This document shows positions 1 to 12,625 of a DNA stretch of 64,000 nt, in pieces; position 1 is the stretch's first letter, and every line of letters begins with the position of its first letter. Made by a program: the position numbers and the translations under genes. The stretch is from the NCBI GenBank assembly GCA_021234155.1, contig JAJEKV010000224.1, positions 60,001-124,000 of the forward strand, in the 5' to 3' direction. A model generated the notes under the pieces. The model searched no databases and was not told the DNA's origin. It was given only the letters and a program-made list of their open reading frames with translations. The DNA comes from Isoetes taiwanensis (taxonomy: Eukaryota > Streptophyta > Lycopodiopsida > Isoetales > Isoetaceae).

Positions 1-362
1 GAAGCTAGGGTTGATGAAATGAAACAACTGGCGAAGGAAGGAAAAGTCAAGTACATTGGCCTATCTGAAGTATCCTCTTCAGAAATTCAACGTGCACATG
101 CCATTCATCCTATATTGCAGTGCAGCTTGAATGGTCGCTTTGGACTCGAGATGTTGAAAAGGCCATTATTCCTACACGCAGCTTTTTGAAGATTTATTAT
201 GTTGTGATATACCTTGATATGCGTCATGGACGCATGAATGATAAACTGCAGTCTCTTTGTGCAGGATTGGAAATAGGCATTGTGCCCTATGGTCTCCTTG
301 GTGGAGGTCTTTTTTCTGGCAAAATTGTAGTGGAAGAGCTTGCAGATGGTGATTTTCGCAAA
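1..362 (+). pseudogene. Aldo-keto reductase fragment (5' part outside window)
   Basis: NADPH-dependent aldo/keto reductase of the plant auxin-induced-protein-like type, a cytosolic (beta/alpha)8-barrel oxidoreductase. The first reading frame gives [18 protein letters not shown], then, one base out of phase near position 117, [13 protein letters not shown]. An 87-bp intron (178-264) with a GC donor and AG acceptor joins it to an exon giving [15 protein letters not shown], the usual family order. That exon ends at 362 with GTAAGG as a good donor. The following exons, expected to carry the PRFQ-type segment and the C-terminus, are not found before the transposon at 1067 or after it. The single-base frameshift and missing 3' exons suggest a dead copy, but a consensus error at the shift is possible. 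Confidence 0.75.
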
Positions 363-1066
363 GTAAGGAATTTCTATCTGCTTACCTTTATCCTGTCTTT
401 AATGTGATTCTTAGTTTAACGTATACTATCATATAACTGTGGCTTTACATATGTCCCAGTGTTCTAATTGTGCATTCTGTCTAATCGTGCTCTTAAATCC
501 ATTTAACATTCCCAAGTCTGCATGAATATTCCTTTCCTAAGATTAGCATTAAAGCGTTAGTTCTTCCTTATTCTAAATGTGGTCATTAAAATCAAACTAT
601 TGATGTATTACTGTACTTTATCTGAAAGGCTGTAGAGATTTCATGCATTGGCTGTCTAATGTAATTTAAATTAATTGTTTGCCTTCATTGGCAAGTAGGA
701 TATTCGTTTGGTTTTCATCATCCACTTGATAGTTGAATTCTCTTGATGGCTGAAAATTTTGTGAATTTAATCGGAATACAATGCATGTTTTGTGAGTCTT
801 GGTAATGTAGTCTTTGATGGTTGATTTTGCAGAAAAAGTACTCTAAAGGCCTTATAAAATAGAGCTGATAGCGAGGCTTCCAACTTTAAGATGGTGGATT
901 TCCGGATTTTCTAGCCAAACTTCGACACTAGATTCGCAGAGCCACATCTGATTGATTTTAACTGACAACCTATGTTTTAGTAAACAAGTTTGATGTTCAG
1001 AATTCAAATGTTATTGCCTTATATTTCTAGTTTTCCCTACCATTCCACTTCTCAATAAGTGTTGTA
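363..1066. other. Non-coding DNA between reductase fragment and CACTA element 1
   Basis: Begins as the intron after the last recognisable reductase exon. An acceptor-like TTTTGCAG occurs near 832, but the sequence after it reads only a few codons to a stop and does not resemble the reductase. I see no other gene. The last three bases, GTA, are the left target-site duplication of the transposon. Confidence 0.5.
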
Positions 1067-1095
1067 CACTACAAGAGGATAGGGGATATAATGTC
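1067..1095 (+). repeat. Left terminal inverted repeat of CACTA element 1
   Basis: About 29 bp beginning CACTACAAGAGGATAGGGG. It pairs with 13568-13596 with about five mismatches and is directly preceded by the duplicated GTA. Confidence 0.95.
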
Positions 1096-1499
1096 GAGCA
1101 TAGTGCAAAATTTTTGACACTAAGTGAACCTTTAATCTTCCTAAAATGGCCAAAACCCCGACACTATACTAGATGTCATCATTGGTCACTGGGGTGACCA
1201 ACATTGAGTCAGGATTGTGACTAAATATATTTGTCATAATGTTGACACTAATAGAGTTTTCAACATGATTGTAACTAGAATTTTGACAAAATAGCATCAC
1301 TTATTATAGGAGTTTAGTGTTAGTAATTTCAATAGGCATTGTGTTGAGTTCTTCTATGATTTATGACAAACTTTACATCGATATTAAGTAATGTTTTGTG
1401 TCAAAACTACAAGTACATAGTGACGAATTTTCTTTTGTAAGTGTATCAAAACTATGCCTGGTATTAGCAAACTTCAAAGTGAAATAGTGACACCTTAGG

Positions 1500-1632
1500 A
1501 TCAAAACTTTATTAAACTTGTGTCAATTTACAATCAAAACTTTGATAAGCTTGTGTCAATTTACAATCAAAACTTTGATAAGCTTGTGTCAATTTAGCAT
1601 CAAAACTTTGTGCGACTTGTGTCAATATTACA
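1500..1632 (+). repeat. Subterminal 33-bp tandem repeat, four units
   Basis: Units start at 1500, 1533, 1566 and 1599, an exact 33-bp period. Each has ATCAAAACTTT followed by a CTTGTGTCAAT-like core. Single copies of the TGTGTCAA/TTGACACA core recur through 1100-1750 and again, in the opposite orientation, at 13440-13570 at the other end. In En/Spm such subterminal repeats are the binding sites of TNPA; the same role is inferred here. Confidence 0.85.
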
Positions 1633-2035
1633 ACAAGGTATTAGCAAATTCCAGAGGCACCACTTGTAAAATAGTGACAATTTAGCATCAAAACTTTCTC
1701 AAAGAAATAAGGAGCACCATTTAAGAAATAGTGACAATCTGGAAACAATTTAATAATGTCTACAACTTGCATTTACTTAGGCTATTGTTGGACTGCCAAT
1801 GTCTACATTGTTATTGGATTGCATATTAAAGGTATAATAGGAACTTTGATAATAGGAACTTTGATGGTATAAGAAGACAAGGCAACTAGTTTAATTATCA
1901 ACAAGAATTATAAACAACAAAGAAATTCAGCACTGAGTTCATGCTTGTTATCTAATTATATATTTCAGATGTCATTGTCATATGCAATAAATTTAGTCCT
2001 CTCGACCGTCAAGGTTATCTTCATCTCTACAGACT

Positions 2036-5000
2036 TCATTTCTTTCGCTTTCGATCATTGTCCTCCTGATCAGTTTAATGCAGAATTTAGTTCTAATTTG
2101 ATGTGATGAAAATTGCTTTAGAACAATATGAAACAATAAAACTTATTATACCTGTTCTTTATCAGAGTCAGTTTCGATATAGCAAATATTCTGCACGTAT
2201 AATCAAGTAAAAGATTATTGTAAAAGGAGACCCACCACGAACATTGTATTTAAAAATACTTACTGTGTTCATAACTTCTTTCACCTTCTTGAGTCTCGTC
2301 TTGAAGATGATACCTGGGCTTGTCCCGTTAACATAGTCCAAGGCTCTATGCTGCCATTAGAACAACACATTTAGAACTAAAAGAATTGCATAATCAGAAA
2401 ATGAGCATTTAATGAAACATGCTGCTGCAATTCAGTATTTAAAACTACAAATATCAGTAATTAAAGTCTGTTCTAATAACTCAAAATGACTATTAAATAT
2501 TAGGTTGCAGGAGTGTGCCAATACGAAAGATTACATCAAGCAGTTAAAGGCATTGAAGGAGAAGCTTTATGGTGCTGCAGGAACCATTGAAGCTTAAAGT
2601 TCAGATCAATATCTCTTTTTAATCAGTTGCACCAGCAACTTCTTGATGCAGAAATTAAAATAGGAGACATGATCAAATTGAGCAAATTGTTCAGCAACCG
2701 TTCCTGGCAGCTCTACCAGTCCACCAATCAGTTTCCTCACACGAGATTTCTGCCCAAGTTTTCCATCTTTCTCTTGAAGAAATTGAATCCCAGACATAGA
2801 AATTACAAAAGGATGTTTGATTGGCTGATCTGGCTGCTAAACATTTGGCAGGAAAATCGGATGTATTCAATACAGTACTTAAAATGTCAGATGCCAATCT
2901 TGCCAAATCCAAAGTTAATACAGTACTTAAAATGTCAGATGTCAATCTTGCCAAGCCAAAGTTAAGGGGAATGTTAGCTTTGAAACAGATCGAGGTCTTA
3001 TTTTCAAAATAGTAATATCGGAAGATAGAAAATGGTAGTAGAATTCCATTACATGGTATAAAGCAAGCATATGGAAACTTCATGCATACAGCTTCAGAAG
3101 CAAGCATATGCTAGTTCTATTAAGATTCACTTGCATATACAGCCTGAGCTACTTGCATAGTATATTTGAGAATTAGGACTACCCTTGCCACATAGAAAGC
3201 ATTGCACTAATTTCTGGCTATGGCGTCCATCAAAGGCCCTATAAAGACCATTGTGGTGCTGGTAATGGAGAACAGATCCTTTGATCACATGTTAGGATGG
3301 TTCAATAGAATCAATCCGTAAATAGATGGTCTCAAGCAACATATTGCAATCCTCTCAACACAAGTGATCCAAACTTCGAGCAAGTATATGTGTCGATCTT
3401 TGCGAGAATATGTAGATCCGGATCCGGGGCATTCATTTCAAGCAATAAGGCAGACAAATGTTTGGCGGGGATGATGATACATCTGAGATCCGCCACCAAT
3501 GAAGCGGGTTTGCAAAAGAAGCGCGGCGAAAGGATTATCTAAGAGGGTAATGAGGGGCGAGACATTAATCTACACCAAACCAATAAACAAGAATGCATGA
3601 CATTGACTTAAAAAAAATTAACCAACCTTTTTGGGAACAAAGCCTTTTGCAATCATCTTCTTTCTCCATGCTTCATACCCGCCCTTTGCAATTATTTCCT
3701 ATAACAGATCCTCCGTTGGCATGGATCCCCAATCTTGAAACTGCATTGTATTTGCATTATTCACCAAAAATAAAGAAATGTACTTGAAAGAAGATAGCAC
3801 TTACAAACTTAGTCTTAATAGACATTATGCCGCCAGAGCCAGTCCGTTGCTGCCTCGTGCGTTTGGCAGCAGCATCTCTTTGTCTTTGATAATTCCTACC
3901 ACAGAGCTCGACAAATCTCTTCCAACTTTCATCATCAACATGCATTGGTTTCGGCGCATTGTTCTTTCGCACATTCCTCCGAAGATTTTCCCTATGATTT
4001 TAAACTCAGAAAAATTGTATTTACATTCATATTCATTAATTACTAACCTCCAGTGTTTCCACCGCTTCTTCAAGAACTTAATGACATCCATCTCGGATAA
4101 TCCATCGCCAAACTGCTCATAAATGTATTTCAAGGTCCTCTGCAGGTGACGTGGTTTTATTTCCTTGAAGAGTTTATCGACCTCCCTACAATAGGTTTTC
4201 AGCGCATCTGATGCCTTTTGTTCGAATTCACGTCCAGCTTCATCCCTTAACAATTCCCCTTTATGAAAGCATACCTACATTTAAGCATTAAAAAGAAGTC
4301 ACATAAGCAAAACTCCTAAAATTATACAATTCTAATGCAATAAACAGCAAAATGGCATAAAACAGAAGTTACATAAGCAAGATTTTTAGAATTATACAAT
4401 CCTGAAGCAATAAACAGCAAAATAGCATAAGCAAAATGGCATAAAAAATAAATCACATAAGCAAGATTTCTAGAATTTTACATTTCTGATGCAATAAATA
4501 GTAAAATGGCTTATTCCATTTGAGTGGTCCATCATCTATAAGAAAAATAAAGAACTGAAGTAAGTTGCAGGCATACCTGAGACCTCGATAGCTTTCTGAA
4601 TTGAACGTTGTAAGAGAGATCAATGTCCTCTGAAATGTCTTTTTCAGCTTCAATATTGCCTTTTTGTGGTGACATATTATTTTCCTGAATTTCTGCGTGC
4701 TCCTTGTGCAGATGTTTCAGCATTACTAGAAGAACTATGGGATTGACGACGTTTCCTTGGTCTGCACATATATTAACAACTTTAGTTAGAATAGTATATA
4801 AGTATGCAATCAAATCCTAGGTTAATATAACAAGGGAAAGAAAGAAAGCAGCAAAGACATAAAGGTATGGCAAATACTTCAGCACACAAACACAGGCAAG
4901 AACAGTCAATCAAATTAGACTTTTTGTTCGCAGCAAACAGAGCTAGAGCAAACAGAGCTAGATTTCTGCAATCACTTCCTAGATTACTATAACAAGGGAG

Positions 5001-7303
5001 AGAAAGAAAACAAGAAATGAATATGCCATTATCACAGAGAAAGAAAGCAATAAACGAATTTGGCATTCCTGTTTGCTGCAGACTTTCATATCAGACTTTA
5101 TACAAGAATGAGAAGCTTATTCAAAGCCTGCAAATCATTGAACAGCTATCAGATTGGCAAATGAACAGCTATCACATTGGTGAGGTGTGCTCTAGGATAA
5201 TTCCAGCCTACTGCAGTGGAATAACTGCATGGCAGAACTTCAAACCTTTAAGATCGCATAGAGCCAGATCAAGTTTCTGATCACATGATTATTTGGGAAC
5301 AATTTCCCTAGTATAATATGATTGAAGATGGTAGCAATATTCTTCAAAGAATAATGGCCTTCATAGATTAGTTCCAAAGGTAATGTATGCGGACCTCCCG
5401 TCTAATGAAATGAGTGCGCATTTTTATCTTGATAGCTTGCATGCATGCGGACTTTGTCTCTCTCTTGATGCTATAAAATGCAAAAGCAGTAGAATGTGAA
5501 AGATCAAGTTAGGTTGGTTACCTACCAAGGAACGGATTCTTAATACATCTGATGTTAAAGCAAAGTACCATATAAGGAGGGCGGATGATCCTTCTGGTGG
5601 CAGTGCTTGTCCTTCATATTTAATATGTTTAAGAGACACCACATGCTTTTATTTTACATCCATAAAGCACTTCTGAACTATAGAATAAGGCTTTCCTGAC
5701 CAAAGGGTGCTACGGATGCATGTTTTCAGAAAGGTGATATGATGCTTTTGGCATTATGATACAACACATATATGATCAAAACACCCATGCATGCCCTAAG
5801 GCTGCCAGAAGACACATATTCTGTTACTGCTAACACTCTTCTGCTTGTGGTCGTTCAGGATTCTGGACACGGACAGAAATTGTTCTTCAAGATACAATGC
5901 ATCACAATCTTATAGGATGAAAGTCTTTACTTAGTGCTTGCCGAAGGTACAGCAATGTGGAGCTTGGGAGGCAGTGCTTTGACCATTATCCTTTGTGTTT
6001 CAAGTGATGGCCCCGAGCTGAAGATGGAAATGAGCGGGACTGCCAAGCATTCATTCTTGGAACCGCCTCATACGTACATTAACTTTGATGGAGTTCGTAT
6101 CAGACCTACCAAGGAACTCTATTTGCGTGATTCTTAATACATCGATGTTAAAGCAAAAGTACCATATAAGGAGGGCGGATGATCCTTCTGGTGGCAGTGC
6201 TTGTCCTTCATATTTAATATGTTTAAGAGACACCACATGCTTTTATTTTACATCCATAAAGCACTTCTGAACTATAGAATAAGGCTTTCCTGGCTAAAGG
6301 GTGCTACGGATGCATGTTTTCAGAAAGGTGATATGATGCTTTTGGTATTATGATACAACACATATATGATCAAAACACCCATGCATGCCCTAAGGCTGTC
6401 AGAAGATACATATTCTGTTACTGCTAACACTCTTCTGGTCGGTCATAGATCAAGAGAGTTATTTTGCTTTAGTGCACTTAAACTACCAACTATATACCCA
6501 TCCTTTGAGGACTCGAAGCCTATTGCTTTGGAACCTAGCAAGAAGGCAGGTTGATGACTACCACGGATAGAAGTTCAACTACTAGCATATTTCATAAATG
6601 ACACAATGTACAAACAAGGGCCATTTCTGTTTGATGTCCATTATCTGGCTTTATACATGGGTCTCTGCAGGCAAAAGGCGACTATCCTTTGGCTGTAAGG
6701 AGATAATATGCATATCCCCCAAGCTAAATATAATAATGACATCTGGTATTGAGTCTTGATGTAATGACTTGGAAAATGACCTCACTTGAGCTGATGACAA
6801 GTAATTTCAATCAACGTTCTGTTTGCTAAAAACAGAGTTGCCTTTTCGTTTACAAGACCATGACAAAAGATATTTTTAAAACAGCATTTTTCATAAGATA
6901 AGAACATTAAAAAGGAAAACAAGAGAACAAGTAGATGCAATATCCAGTTAGACAATTTAATAAAATAAATGACAACAGAAAATGATCTAACATTGAGGTG
7001 AACTCTCACCTCTCTTTCTGCTTTTGTTTCTTTTCAATATTCCTCTCTTCATTTTTTGATGTTTGCATTTGAATCATCCCCTTCTTGAGTTCTTCATACT
7101 CGATCTTCCAACTCCGTCATCAACGCACTTAATATATCTTGTGGAACATTGGCAAGAAACGTGGACAACCTATCTGCATTGGATGCCTCTGTGGCTAGGC
7201 CTTTGCCTTTGTCAGCTCCATTTGCAGACACTAGAATACAGAAAAACAACGGTGAAATCCCAAAGTGGAAATACCTCCGAGAAGTTAGAAATAAGAAAAA
7301 CAT
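2036..7303 (-). CDS. TNPA-like accessory protein gene of CACTA element 1 (multi-exon, one in-frame stop)
   Basis: Probable DNA-binding partner of the transposase, of the plant Ptta/En/Spm (Transposase_24-like) type. Three consecutive exons splice cleanly: 4274-4048, ending in RWKHWR; 3991-3805, with the family's W-x2-F pattern in [14 protein letters not shown] followed by [19 protein letters not shown]; and 3740-3627. The last has an in-frame TAG at 3701-3699. Plausible 3'-terminal exons follow at 2350-2264 ([12 protein letters not shown]), 2190-2152 and 2065-2036, the last ending EDNDRKRKK and TGA. Upstream coding-like segments lie at about 4783-4570 and 7303-7016; the latter gives [20 protein letters not shown] and, one base out of phase, a charged coiled-coil-like stretch before a GTGAGA donor. 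The first exon was not found. The exon pattern matches the gene in element 2. Confidence 0.72.
2505..3012 (+). other. Plus-strand coding-like segment with a 16-residue repeat
   Basis: After a TTGCAG acceptor near 2508 the plus strand reads [20 protein letters not shown], an amphipathic, coiled-coil-like stretch ending in a stop near 2597. At 2821-3012 another open stretch holds two copies of a 48-bp repeat (starting 2869 and 2917), giving [16 protein letters not shown] and [16 protein letters not shown]. The repeat length is a multiple of three and most changes keep the protein similar, which suggests translation. It lies antisense within the span of the TNPA-like gene. No family recognised; the two parts need not belong together. 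Confidence 0.35.
4281..4512 (+). repeat. Degenerate tandem repeat, three units, inside a TNPA intron
   Basis: Units containing ACATAAGCAA at 4301, 4371 and 4455 are each followed by an AATTATACAAT-like segment and ATGCAATAAACAGCAAAATG. The 70- and 84-bp spacings show indels between units. It lies between TNPA coding segments and looks non-coding. Confidence 0.75.
5521..6437 (+). repeat. Direct duplication of about 325 bp within element 1
   Basis: The segment 5521-5843 (CCTACCAAGGAAC...CACTCTTCTG) recurs at 6105-6437 with a small number of substitutions and short indels. The copies are separated by about 260 bp of unrelated sequence. It falls in a long intron or spacer of the TNPA-like gene. 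No protein similarity was recognised in either strand. Confidence 0.9.
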
Positions 7304-8444
7304 AGTGATATTTACTTGTTACAACAACCGGCGAGATTGAGAGGAGCACTGGAGCAGGGACATTGAAGATCAAGGGCATCAGAAATATAGGTACTCGAGG
7401 GCAATGGCAAGATTTGGCCATCGCGATCGGACTGGCGCCAAACTTTAGTATGATGTCGCGCCCTTTTTTTCTGTTTTTTTTTTCCTGTTGTTTTTTACTT
7501 TCTTGTGGGAGCAATGTGTTTACCAAAATGTAACTCAAAATGTTACTTTTCACTATCGATCTTACCATGGACAATACTTTGGGGTTGTTTGGGGCAATAT
7601 TACAGTACATTTCGAATTTCCAAATGAAATGTGACCATGGGACTTGTGTCACTGGATCCCAGTAGGTTTCCCAATGACAGAAACCGAGAGGTGTTGTTGA
7701 TTTTTTTGGTTTAAAAAATTGTGGGCCATTGGATTTTGTTTTTTTTTTTTTTTTACAATGGTCCTCACTTCACGGCTCGATTTGAACCCAACCGAAAATA
7801 GCAACACCGATCTGGTGGCTTTGATTTTCTGGGTGGAGATAAAACTTATTACAGTGACATCTTGTAAAGACGAATGAGCTGAATTGATGGAGCAGAACAG
7901 AGCCAAGAATTGTAGAAGCAGAGACTGCGTTAATATGGAGCTTTTGGAGCTTCGCTGTGATTTATGTTCTTTTCTTTTGGGATTGTTCCTGTGCTTCTGG
8001 GACTATTGGGATTATTTCTGTGCCTCATATTCCTCTTTGTGCCTTCTCTTCCTTCGTCAGGTTGGAACAGGGTGTTCTGCCCTGCTACTGTGGACGGCCC
8101 TTGTTTTTTTACTGTGTTAACAAAAAGCGATTAGGATAAGTCATGTTTGTCTTTTTATGGTTGACGCTTGTACGGCCATTAAATTTTTAAAATTGTCAAT
8201 GGTTAGGCTATCAGATGTGTGGCTGGAGTTTTTTTTTATTATTTCTTAAAAAGCGAGTAGGATGGGTAATGTAAAATGAAATGTTGCATTTTCATTTTCA
8301 AATGAAATAAAATGTTTTTCATATGAATATGGGCTTGTATCACTAGATTCATTTCTAAATTTTCATTGAAATGTTGTTGTTTTACTTGATTTTTTTTCTA
8401 AGCAATATTCTTACCATAGTTTTGTGTACTAGATCCATTTACAA
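7304..8444. promoter_or_regulatory. Head-to-head gap between TNPA-like and TNP2-like genes, element 1
   Basis: The minus-strand gene runs leftward from about 7.3 kb and the transposase rightward from 8445, so this AT-rich gap should contain one or both promoters, and possibly an unfound first TNPA exon. It contains long T tracts near 7738-7755 and 8231-8238. I could not assign a TATA box or start site. Promoter content is inferred from gene orientation only. Confidence 0.4.
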
Positions 8445-11400
8445 ATGTCAAATGAAATGTCGAGCTTTGGGACTAGTAGCTACAATAGTGGGAACGATTG
8501 TTTGCCATGCCAGGTAGCCAAATCATCTTCTTCAACATCTTCTTCATCAAATTCATCATCCTCCTCCCGACGAAGGTATAGGAAAAGGGCTAGGAGAGAT
8601 CCGACGGAAGTTCTCTACCTTCGTCGAGGCACTTGTTGGTGCAACAGGTGTAATGGCAAGACAAGCCGTTCATATCGCGTTCGATTGATCATGAAGCAAA
8701 GTATGGATTATGTCGTAGTCGGCCTACGCAACTCGATGAAGAAAATAACCTCGAACATGATGCAAATACTGTGAGTGTATCATTTTTGTTTTTATTTGTT
8801 CCAAATAGAAGGAAAATGCTAAATTTCGTCGTCACTTGTAACATGTATTGTGTATCTTCATTCTTCCATTTCTATTGACTTCTTATACATCTTTATGTGG
8901 CTATATAGTCACCTAGTGAAGAGTCTAGCATGCAAAGTACTTTTGTTGGTGAGGAGGCAATTCATGATATGATCACAAATTTTTTCCCAACAAGCCAAGA
9001 AGCCAATAGTCGTGAAAACAATGACCAGTTGCTAATGACGTAGATGATGAACCATGTATTGATAAGGCAATGTACCTCCATAATGAGGCAAGTCACGCCA
9101 TTGTTTCCAAATGCCCGTATATCTCGCCTTGCCACATGTATGCTTATTCTAAATCTCCAACACAAAGTTGGTTGGAGCAATGTAGTGTCCCAACTTTTGA
9201 ATGCGTACATGCAATTCATTCTTTTGTTTCAATGTGGGTGTGGGGTTCATATACAGATATGCTTACTTGATGTTTTTATAGTTTGCTTGATAAGATATTA
9301 CCCGATGGCCATTGTCTTCCAAAATCTAGGCAGGAAGCTAGAGAGCTATTACGATCCTTAGGACTGGAATATAACATCGTGCATGCATGTGTCAATGATT
9401 GTATCTTATTTCGCAAAGACTATGCAAACCATGATGCATGTCCAATATGTAAAGAAGCACGTTATGAAGAAGATAGGAAGACCAAGGTGGCAAGAAAGGT
9501 GTTACGCCACATGCCATAATCCTGCCTTGCCGTCATATGTTTCGATGGCCAACCCTAGCAGATTTCATGGATTATCATGCAAGGCATCGTAGCACTGATG
9601 GAAAAATGAGAATACCTGCTGATGGGGCTTTGTGGAAATATATAGAAGAGAAGTGGCCTATATTTGCATCAGAACCTCGCAACATTAGACTTGGGCTAGG
9701 GATTGATGGTGTTTGCCCATGGGGGAGTAGATCATCCTCACATAGCGTGTGGCCTGTGGCAATTGTGAATTATAATATCCCACCATGGATGGCCACAAAG
9801 CCTGGTCACACATGCTAACTTTGATCATTCCAGGTATGTATGTTGTATATAAGTTTATTTTTACTTTGTATTAAGCATAAAATGGGTTATTACAGGAAAG
9901 TACAAAGTGAAAAGTATGGATGTATACTTAGAACCTTTAGTAGAAGAACTTGAGATCTTGTGGAAGGGAGTGCATATGTATGACATTTCTAAATCTCCAC
10001 ATGACTTTATATTCCATGGGATGTTATGCTTTACTCTTCATGATTATCCAGGTTTTTCTGAAGCTTCAGGTATGATATAGTAAGAGTGCAAAAGTATCAG
10101 AGTTCAATTATTATTTTAATACTTTACCTTTTATTCTCATTGCAGGTCTAGAAACAAGTGGTGCATGTGGATGCCCATCTTGTGGGACTAGCTTGACGTC
10201 TTATAGATCAAAATATCTGAAAAAACAAATATATTTTGGGCATAAAAAATATTTGCCAGAGGGCCATTCTGCGCGTGGCTCTGATAAGATGTCGAAGCCA
10301 AAGCGATGGACACCCAAGGATTGGTTGGATGCTTGGCAAGAGATGAATCCCAATGTGGATTACTTGACTGGTTATAAAGATGCCAATGCGAAAACTCCTC
10401 CTGGAATGAAGAGGTTATCTATATTTTATAGGTTGGAATACTGGATTGGCTTGCAGTTGGTTCATTTGCTAGATCCTATGCACATTTTCAAGAATGTTGC
10501 TCATTCTCTTTGGCAGCATTTAACAGAAGAATGGGAAACCTTAGGTGCTAGAATGGATCTGAAAGAGCAAAAAATAAAAAAGAAATACTGGCCCATCAAG
10601 AGGATGGGCAAGAAGACTCTGGCATGGAAACACGGTGCATGGGTTCTAGAAAAGAAACAACAGGTTGAAGTGAACAAGAGGATAGCAAAGGTGCGCACGC
10701 CAACTGGATATGGAGCTTCTTTGAGAAAGGCATTTACTGGATTAAAGACACATGATTGGCACAAGTTTCTTCAGGTATATTTTGGTTCTTGTGCTTTTAT
10801 TTCTTGGAATAAATATATTGCAACATATGTAATGATATTTCATGGACTTTGCAGCATATAAGTCCATGTGTGATAGGTGACTTCTTGACCCCACAAGTAA
10901 GAAGCATTATATTTCGATTGGGTAAATTTGCAAGGTGGGTCTCCTCCAAAGAAATTGAAGTGGCCGAGATATCAAAGGTGGAGGAGGAAGTGATTATACT
11001 GCTTTGTGACATTGAGAAGTTTCCCACCAGTTTTTTTGACCTCCAGGTACTACTGATTAAATTCTACATAACAACTATAAGTACAATTTTATTTCTAGGA
11101 ACTATAAGTACAATTAACAATTTGCTTACATATATAGGTACATCTCTTGATGCATATTCCAAATGAGATAAGGTTAGCGGGACCTGCTCCTAGCAGATGG
11201 ATGTTTTTTCTAGAGTGCTACATGAAGGTGCTCAAAAGCTTTGTGCGTCAAATGGCAAAACCAGAGGGTTGCATGGCTGAAGGACATCTTGTGCAAGAAA
11301 CATTATTTTATCTAAATGATGCCACTACTGCATGCCATTCAGGTGGTCCTAAATTATGGGAAAACGAAGAACCCAAAGAGATTACAGCAGAAGTATTACA

Positions 11401-12625
11401 AGGTAATGGAGTAGAACGAATTTTGGGTACATTTGTCCTTAATAATACTGCAAGTTTGCAACCATGGAGAGACTTGTATGAAATCGCGAAGGAGAATGCA
11501 TGTAGAAGGCCAACAGGACGATCAATGGGACAATTTAGTTTTCCAGATGTTATGGATAATGCATGGTTGTTGGCTCGTATGGATGAAGCTAAAGATCGTG
11601 GCGAAGATATTCCAGATGATGATTACGAGCTTGCCCTTGGTTGTAGCAAGAAGGTATAAAACTATAAACCTTTGGTCCCAAGTTTCATTCCCTTTATATT
11701 ATATTACTCATAACTGTTGTAATTTGCTTCTAGGCACGATTTTATACTTCACTGTGGGCATACGGCCAGCATTTTCGCATCAATAATGTTGTTAAGTGTA
11801 GAGTTACATTTGATTCGTGGATCAACTAAGAGAATTTGAATGTAAAAAAGTCAATCCGAAAGCGGGTGGATCGCAACCTTCCGGAGAGTAACTGGATTAT
11901 GTGGGAATCCTGACAGACATTATCGAGTTGGATTATCGTAGCTTTCATGTAAATATTTTGAAGGCACGATGGTTCAAAGTTATATATAGAGGTCGTGGCA
12001 AAACAGTTAGGACTCATCCATCCGGATTTCCAGAAGTGGATTCTTCAAAGGTATTGGCTGAAATGAAATAACCTTTCGTGTTTCCAAGTCAGGTTGAGCA
12101 GATATTTATCCATGAGAATCCTAATGACACAAACTGGTGGATTGTCGTACGTTGTCAACCAAGAGCTCGGTATAATTGCTTTATCTGTAGTTGATATTGA
12201 TGATGTAGTTGATGGTGGTGGTCTTCTTGACATCGCTAATAATGTTGATGGCACATTATTGCATGGAGGAGGAGGAGGAGGAGGAGGTATTGAAGAGGAG
12301 AATGCATATTTGGGAGAAGGTTATCTCGAAGGTGATTTGCCTGAGGATGATACAAATGAGCATGTTTCTGTAGAATCGCCATTGGCACTTTCACAGAGGA
12401 AGCAAGCTGAAGAAGTGAATTATGTGCTCCGATCTCCATTTAATTCGCCAATCCATGTTCGTGGCCATGATGAGGATTATATCGAAGATGAAGAAATTGT
12501 TGGACATGCACATGATCACTGAGGCAATTAGAGGTTTGGCTCTTCGTTTATGTCTAGACGACGATGAGATAGATGACATTGAGCATGATCTAGGTGAACA
12601 AGTTGATGTGTTCACACATGAATAA
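8445..12625 (+). pseudogene. TNP2-like CACTA transposase, element 1 (multi-exon, several frameshifts)
   Basis: Transposase expected to recognise and cut the CACTA ends. It starts with ATG at 8445, a Ser-rich segment and GTCWCNRC. Middle exons carry the TNP2 signatures ARELLRSLGLEYN, NDCILFRKDYANHDACPIC, LGIDGVCPWG (about 9697-9725), YNIPPWMATK and LLDPMHIFKNV (about 10468-10500); the Asp residues in the last and third are candidates for the DDE triad. Well-formed junctions give exons 9896-10069, 10146-10774, 10855-11046 and 11138-11653, with a last exon from 11734. The 3' part has the PEGCMAEGHL segment (DUF4218-like region), a DUF4216-like ELDYRSFHVNILKARWF and an acidic tail. Frameshifts or stops near 8685, 9040, 9515, 9810 and after 11,820 make it probably dead unless these are consensus errors. 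Confidence 0.9.

Noticed and set aside
832-870. Next exon of the aldo-keto reductase after TTTTGCAG
   Set aside because: It reads only a few codons to a stop and does not resemble the family's next segment.
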